Positions 9,567 through 13,317 of a DNA stretch of 13,317 bases are shown here, in pieces. How positions within the stretch are numbered: the first letter of the stretch is position 1; every line of letters starts with the position of its first letter. The position numbers and the translations under genes were made by a program. The DNA comes from Coemansia sp. RSA 1804 (lineage: Eukaryota; Kickxellomycota; Kickxellomycetes; Kickxellales; Kickxellaceae). The stretch spans positions 1 through 13,317 of the forward strand of contig JANBTH010000640.1 in the NCBI GenBank assembly GCA_027578815.1, in the 5' to 3' direction. A model generated the notes under the pieces. The model was not told where the DNA came from, made no database searches, and saw nothing but the letters and a program-made list of their open reading frames with translations.

Positions 9567-10946
9567 CTACATTGTAAACGAAAAGGTCTTCTGTATGCTG
9601 CTGTAAGGAATGAGAGGCCACGGGTGCTTGCTGGTTGAGTGGGATATCGCAAGCGTTTCTTCACTCGCGGAGGCATGCGTGTTCTCCACTAGTTCACGAT
9701 CCAGTACAATCTCTACAAGATCGATGGGTCGAATCGTTGGTCTGGTCCCACGTACAACCTCGTCTTTGTATCTGGAGTTGACAAACTCTACATATTCAGT
9801 GGTGTATTTCGGATGGCACATGCGTAGCGGAATATACAGATAGCTGCGTGTTGCAATCTCGCTTCCATGCCAAAGACGGTTCAGCCGCTTCAAGTGCGAA
9901 ACCTAAAAAGTAAACAGTAGGCGACGCAGTTTTTCTGTTGCTAAAATTTAGAATCAAGGGCTCCCCACAGGATACCTTGCAAAGTGCCAAAGAGGGGGAA
10001 AAACAAATACACAGAAAAAATACGGTAAACAGCAGTAAACGCTGTAGAAAAAAGAGGGAAAAGGAAGTAGACATTTCCGTTTCTCTCATCGACAGGATAA
10101 GAAGGGCTCATTCAACAAGTAAAGAGGGAAAACCCGCTTCAAACGACCAGCTCACAGAGTTCAACTTACCGATATTCCATAGTGAACTGACAGGCTCTCG
10201 AGGGAGTCAGAGGGTTCCACGCTGTGCCGTATCATCTTTATGGAGCGTATCCGCGGTACATCTACTGACGACCGCACAACATCCGAAGCAGGGCTGGTCT
10301 CAGTCTCAGATACTGTTCCAGCCAGTGTAGGCTCCACACAGCTGCGAGAGACTGGCACAGTATCTTCACATAGCCGGGGAAAAGTTGCGATTTTCGATAT
10401 GCTTTGTGGGAGCGGATGGCTGCTGCTCGTCGGGATGCGCAGGTGCTGGTCAACCACAGCAATTGAAAGACCGTAGGGCCACTCGTCTGTACACTGGTAG
10501 TCATCACTAACACTCTGGCGCAAGAGTGGACTAGTGGCTTTCCTGAAACCTATGGCAAAAGGACTATCAGCTTCAGCTCCAATATCGCAGTCGGGCTTGA
10601 CACCCACCATGTGCGTCTCTTGGCGCGGAAGAGGCGAGGAAATTGCGTCGTCAATGTTTTTCAGGAGCCCGTCTTCTGCTCGATGCGCTATATTGCGCGC
10701 AAGCAGGTACACATCGGCTGGCGACGGAGTAAGCAGGGGGTCATTTGTTGCACGGCGGCGCTGGACTGCTCGTCGAAGAGCCCGGCTCCTGAATACATTA
10801 GCGGAACCAGCTGCTGCAGGCGCCCACGGATTGCTGTTCTGTTCCAGGGCTCCAGTGTCAAATGCCGCTCGAATGTGGTCTATGTTAGTGCCAAAACCGG
10901 AGGACCTTGTGGAGGAGGAAGCGGAGCTGGCTCTGTCGGCATACAT
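9567..10946 (-). CDS. LysM-domain protein, LYSMD-like
   Basis: Exons 10946-10170 and 9902-9567, with a 267-nt intron (GTAAGT donor, TTTTTAG acceptor), give 370 aa from the first in-frame ATG. A single LysM domain (about 239-284) is split by the intron: exon 1 ends HSVEPSDSLESLSVHYGIS and exon 2 continues VSHLKRLNRLWHGSEIA, then YLYIPLR. The match is to the eukaryotic LYSMD proteins rather than secreted chitin-binding effectors, because no signal peptide or cysteine pairs surround the domain. The ~235 residues before it are Ser-rich and probably disordered; about 85 follow it. LYSMD proteins are poorly characterised, so no function is claimed. The frame stays open upstream of 10946 to a strong acceptor at 11023, so at least one further 5' exon exists, coding or not; the start is uncertain. 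Confidence 0.85.
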
Positions 10947-11413
10947 ACTATGGACATTATTGTCTGAAAAATCTCCGCCAGCTATCCTCCCGATATCCAC
11001 AGAGATTCCAAAGCTTCCTGTCCTAATTTAGACGCAAGAAAATAAAAGAGAGATTGCGAAAGAAAGAATTAGAATAAAAGTCAGCAGCACATAAAGTAGA
11101 AATGAAAAGCGAAAGAGAAAAGTGATAAATAAAAGAAAGAAGACTGTTGTAGAGTAAAAGCACGCGGCTTTTTTTGGTAGCAGCAATTACTCGTTCTTTT
11201 TGAAACCTGTTTGACTGTACCAGAAATCGCCAGCCGGTCAAGCAAAAGTCATACAGCCAAAGAAAAATTGGCCTCTACGAGGCAGAAGATGACGGGTGAC
11301 AAGTAAGCGTTAGTGTAGAACTAAATCCCCCCCACCTTTATTTTCCAAATAAAAATCACGTATTGCTGAGAATAGCATTAAAAACCCACGCACAGGTAGA
11401 AAGACGGGTGTAA
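10947..11413. other. LysM gene 5' exon/intron and TRR1 3' UTR
   Basis: The right part should be the thioredoxin reductase 3' UTR. On the minus strand, about 11190-11024 is a long pyrimidine-rich stretch ending TTAG at 11024-11023, which looks like the intron preceding the main LysM exon. A GTAATT donor at 11190 would join in phase to an exon reading FWYSQTGFKKN, but that frame meets a TGA before any ATG, so the coding start is unresolved. Confidence 0.45.
11337..11342 (-). terminator. AATAAA polyadenylation signal of TRR1
   Basis: An AATAAA on the minus strand lies 72 nt beyond the thioredoxin reductase stop codon, a normal distance for a 3' end signal. Assigned by motif and spacing only. 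Confidence 0.45.
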
Positions 11414-12406
11414 TCACAGCTTGCTGGCCTTTTCCTGCTCCTCATCGGCAAGCTCCTCCAAGAACTTCTCAGCGTCGAGCGCAGCCATGCAGCCGGATCC
11501 GGCGGCGGTGATGGCCTGACGGTAGTGCTTGTCGTGGACGTCACCAGCGGCAAAGACGCCTCTGATGTTGGTCAGCGATGTGCCAGGCTTGACCACAAGG
11601 TAGCCGGTGGAGTCGGTATCCAGCACGCCGCCAAGGAAGTCTGTGTTGGGCTTGTGGCCGATAGCGTAGAAAAGCCCCGACACTTCCAGCTCGCGTGTCT
11701 CGCCAGTCTTGGCGTCCTGCAGCACGGCATGCGTCAGCACCTTGCCGTCGCCCTTGGCCTCAGTGACATGCGTGCTCCACAGCACGGTGATCTTCGGGTG
11801 GTTTGACGCGCGCTTGGCCATGATGCGCGACGCACGGAACACGTCACGCCGCACGGCAATGTACACGTGACTGGCGTACTTTGTTAGAAACGTCGCCTCC
11901 TCGCACGCGCTGTCTCCGCCGCCGATGACAACCAGCGGCTTGTCACGGAAGATCGGTGCCGCACCGTCGCACACTGCACAAGCAGACATGCCGCGCTGCC
12001 AGTACTTGTCTTCGCCCTTAATGTGCAGTCGCTTGGCGGTAGCACCTGTCGCCACTATCAGCGCGTCACATGTGTCTGGCGTATCCTTGTCGCCGTCGGC
12101 GTCCTCGCGCCAGAGCTTGAACGGATGGCCCGACAGGTCCACGCGCGAGATCGTCTCCGTGATAATGTTGGTGCCAAACCGCTCCGACTGCTCGCGGAAC
12201 CTGTCAGTCAGCTCGCTGCCTGAAATGCCCGTCGGGAACCCTGGGAAGTTCTCCACCTCGCTTGTCGTCGTCAGCTGCCCGCCTGGCGCAACACCGCCCG
12301 CCATCATGCCCTCGAAGAGCGTCGGCTGCATGTGCGCGCGCGCCGCGTATATCGCCGCCGTGTGTCCGGCTGGTCCCGATCCGATGATAACCACCTTGGA
12401 GTGCAT
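11414..12406 (-). CDS. TRR1: Thioredoxin reductase (NADPH), low-Mr type
   Basis: Flavoenzyme that uses NADPH to reduce thioredoxin, keeping cytosolic and possibly mitochondrial thiols reduced. A single uninterrupted frame of 330 aa, the usual length for fungal/bacterial-type TrxR (yeast Trr1 is 319). FAD-binding GSGPAG (G9, G11, G14) opens the protein; GGQLTTTSEVENFPGFP (42-58) is the family signature. Redox-active cysteines C143 and C146 lie in CAVCDGA. The NADPH fold has GGGDSA (162-167), with R186/R187 placed to bind the 2'-phosphate. The second FAD motif GDVHDKHYRQA has G288 and D289. The C-terminus is a short charged helix, with none of the selenocysteine tail of the animal enzyme. Third codon positions are strongly G/C-rich, more so than in the other genes here, suggesting high expression. 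The start ATG sits just before the FAD strand, as expected. Confidence 0.97.
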   Translation of the reverse strand: MHSKVVIIGSGPAGHTAAIYAARAHMQPTLFEGMMAGGVAPGGQLTTTSEVENFPGFPTGISGSELTDRFREQSERFGTNIITETISRVDLSGHPFKLWREDADGDKDTPDTCDALIVATGATAKRLHIKGEDKYWQRGMSACAVCDGAAPIFRDKPLVVIGGGDSACEEATFLTKYASHVYIAVRRDVFRASRIMAKRASNHPKITVLWSTHVTEAKGDGKVLTHAVLQDAKTGETRELEVSGLFYAIGHKPNTDFLGGVLDTDSTGYLVVKPGTSLTNIRGVFAAGDVHDKHYRQAITAAGSGCMAALDAEKFLEELADEEQEKASKL

Positions 12407-13317
12407 TCTCGATACTTGTTGCTTTTAAATTGTGCTTAGTAGTGTATTTAGTAATGAAGGAAGTGCGGTGCTGCAATTTGGCATACAACTGTTGCTACTT
12501 GGTCCTGGGCTGTCTAGGGGGGGAGAAAAAGAGAGGCCAGAGGATCAAAACAAAAATGATGGAAGAATAAAAGACACGTAAGCGAAAAAAAAAAGATAAA
12601 AGAAAAAAACAAGAGAAGAACGTCTCAGGCTACCGCTTTAAATGCCGACAACCGCTTGCTCATCCATCAGCCACGCATTTTATAGCCCCCCAGTCTCGAC
12701 CATTTGTGATTACAAAGCGATGAGTAAACGCTGTCAAACACCGCTTAATTCGGCCCTTTTTTCTTCCTCTCTAGGTGACTGTTGTTTTTAATTAAGCAAT
12801 TCCTAAGGAGCAATATAGTCTGATAAAGTGTTTATCGCGGCTAATTTCAACGTTCTTCGGAAGAGCTGATGCGGGGAGGAAAAAAAGGAGGAGATCGTTA
12901 CTGCTAGTGCTGTTGACATCATTCAGTGCGCGCCCATCCGCCACTTTCATGCCTGCACACAAACGATACCGTTGTGCCTTATGCGCTTTGCTGTCATTTG
13001 AAACCGAAAAAAACAAACCAGCATCCCAGAAACAGCAGCATACATTGCCGATTCTCCAAGTCAGACAGTCAGTCACCAGGTGACATCGTGTGCGCCTTTG
13101 TATGTTTCTGATTAGGATAGAAAATGTGTCTGCTGCAATTTTCCCTGCCTTGTAGGTCTGGGCCATTCGGCCAATTTCTTAGAAATCAATTCAACGTGCT
13201 GTTTGTTTTGAAAGTCCAACTAAATAGACATGACAGAACAAAAAGAAGGAAAAATCACCCGGCCATAATCAGATTATAAATTGCCCCGAAAGCATCAGAT
13301 TACGCATACGCGAGTCA
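12407..13317. promoter_or_regulatory. TRR1 upstream region, no supported gene
   Basis: This 911-bp stretch should hold the TRR1 promoter and 5' UTR. Candidate elements on the minus strand: TATAAAA at 12684-12678, and TTACTAA at 12454-12448 with a related CTACTAA about 12 nt nearer the gene. The latter pair could be Yap1-type sites or intron branch points. A-rich runs occupy about 12520-12615. An open frame on the minus strand at 13166-12792 starts MAQTYKAGKIAADTF but is rich in Cys and Phe later and resembles nothing I know; it might hold a first exon of a gene reaching beyond the region. Confidence 0.4.

Noticed and set aside
12204..12488. 94-codon minus-strand frame starting MYAKLQHRTSF, resembling a targeting peptide
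   Set aside because: It overlaps the TRR1 start in another frame, and its distal half is the TRR1 coding sequence read out of frame; at most an upstream open frame.
1..13317. Search for tRNA, rRNA, CRISPR, transposon ends and gene-cluster signatures
   Set aside because: No B-box or A-box pairs, regular spaced repeats, terminal inverted repeats or transposase-like frames were seen by eye.

Overview
The window is eukaryotic nuclear DNA, most likely from a non-Dikarya (early-diverging) fungus. Genes are broken by GT-AG introns with internal CT(A/G)AC-type branch sites. There are no ribosome-binding sites or operons. The gene set is fungal in flavour: a low-molecular-weight thioredoxin reductase, a Cuz1/ZFAND1 AN1 zinc-finger protein, a CRT10-family WD40 protein and a short Aurora kinase. 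The CYRI (FAM49) gene is what points away from Ascomycota and Basidiomycota. The phylum is an inference from gene content, not something I could test.

Layout from left to right. Positions 364-1060 (minus) may hold a very small, heavily interrupted gene of unknown function; this is a tentative model. Positions 1126-3035 (minus) hold a five-exon CYRI homologue whose spliced length (325 aa) matches the animal protein. Positions 3036-4437 are a gene-poor divergent promoter region. Positions 4438-6508 (plus) hold a four-exon CRT10-like WD40 gene with one GC-AG intron. It converges on a run of four tandem minus-strand genes: Aurora kinase (8112-6756), a Cuz1/ZFAND1-like zinc-finger protein (9253-8338), a LysM-domain protein of the intracellular LYSMD type (about 10946-9567) and thioredoxin reductase (12406-11414). 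Positions 12407-13317 hold the thioredoxin reductase upstream region and no gene I can support.

The genes serve unrelated cell functions: actin/Rac signalling, RNR-linked regulation, mitosis, proteasome/Cdc48 stress response and redox. Nothing suggests they act as one system, and I see no mobile element, CRISPR array, rRNA, tRNA or gene cluster. The points worth a second look are the fungal CYRI, the splicing oddities (GC-AG intron, a 27-nt coding leader exon in the Aurora gene, possible 32-33 nt introns) and the unresolved 5' end of the LysM gene. All spliced models were assembled by hand from splice motifs, reading phase and recalled family similarity; no search or RNA evidence was available.
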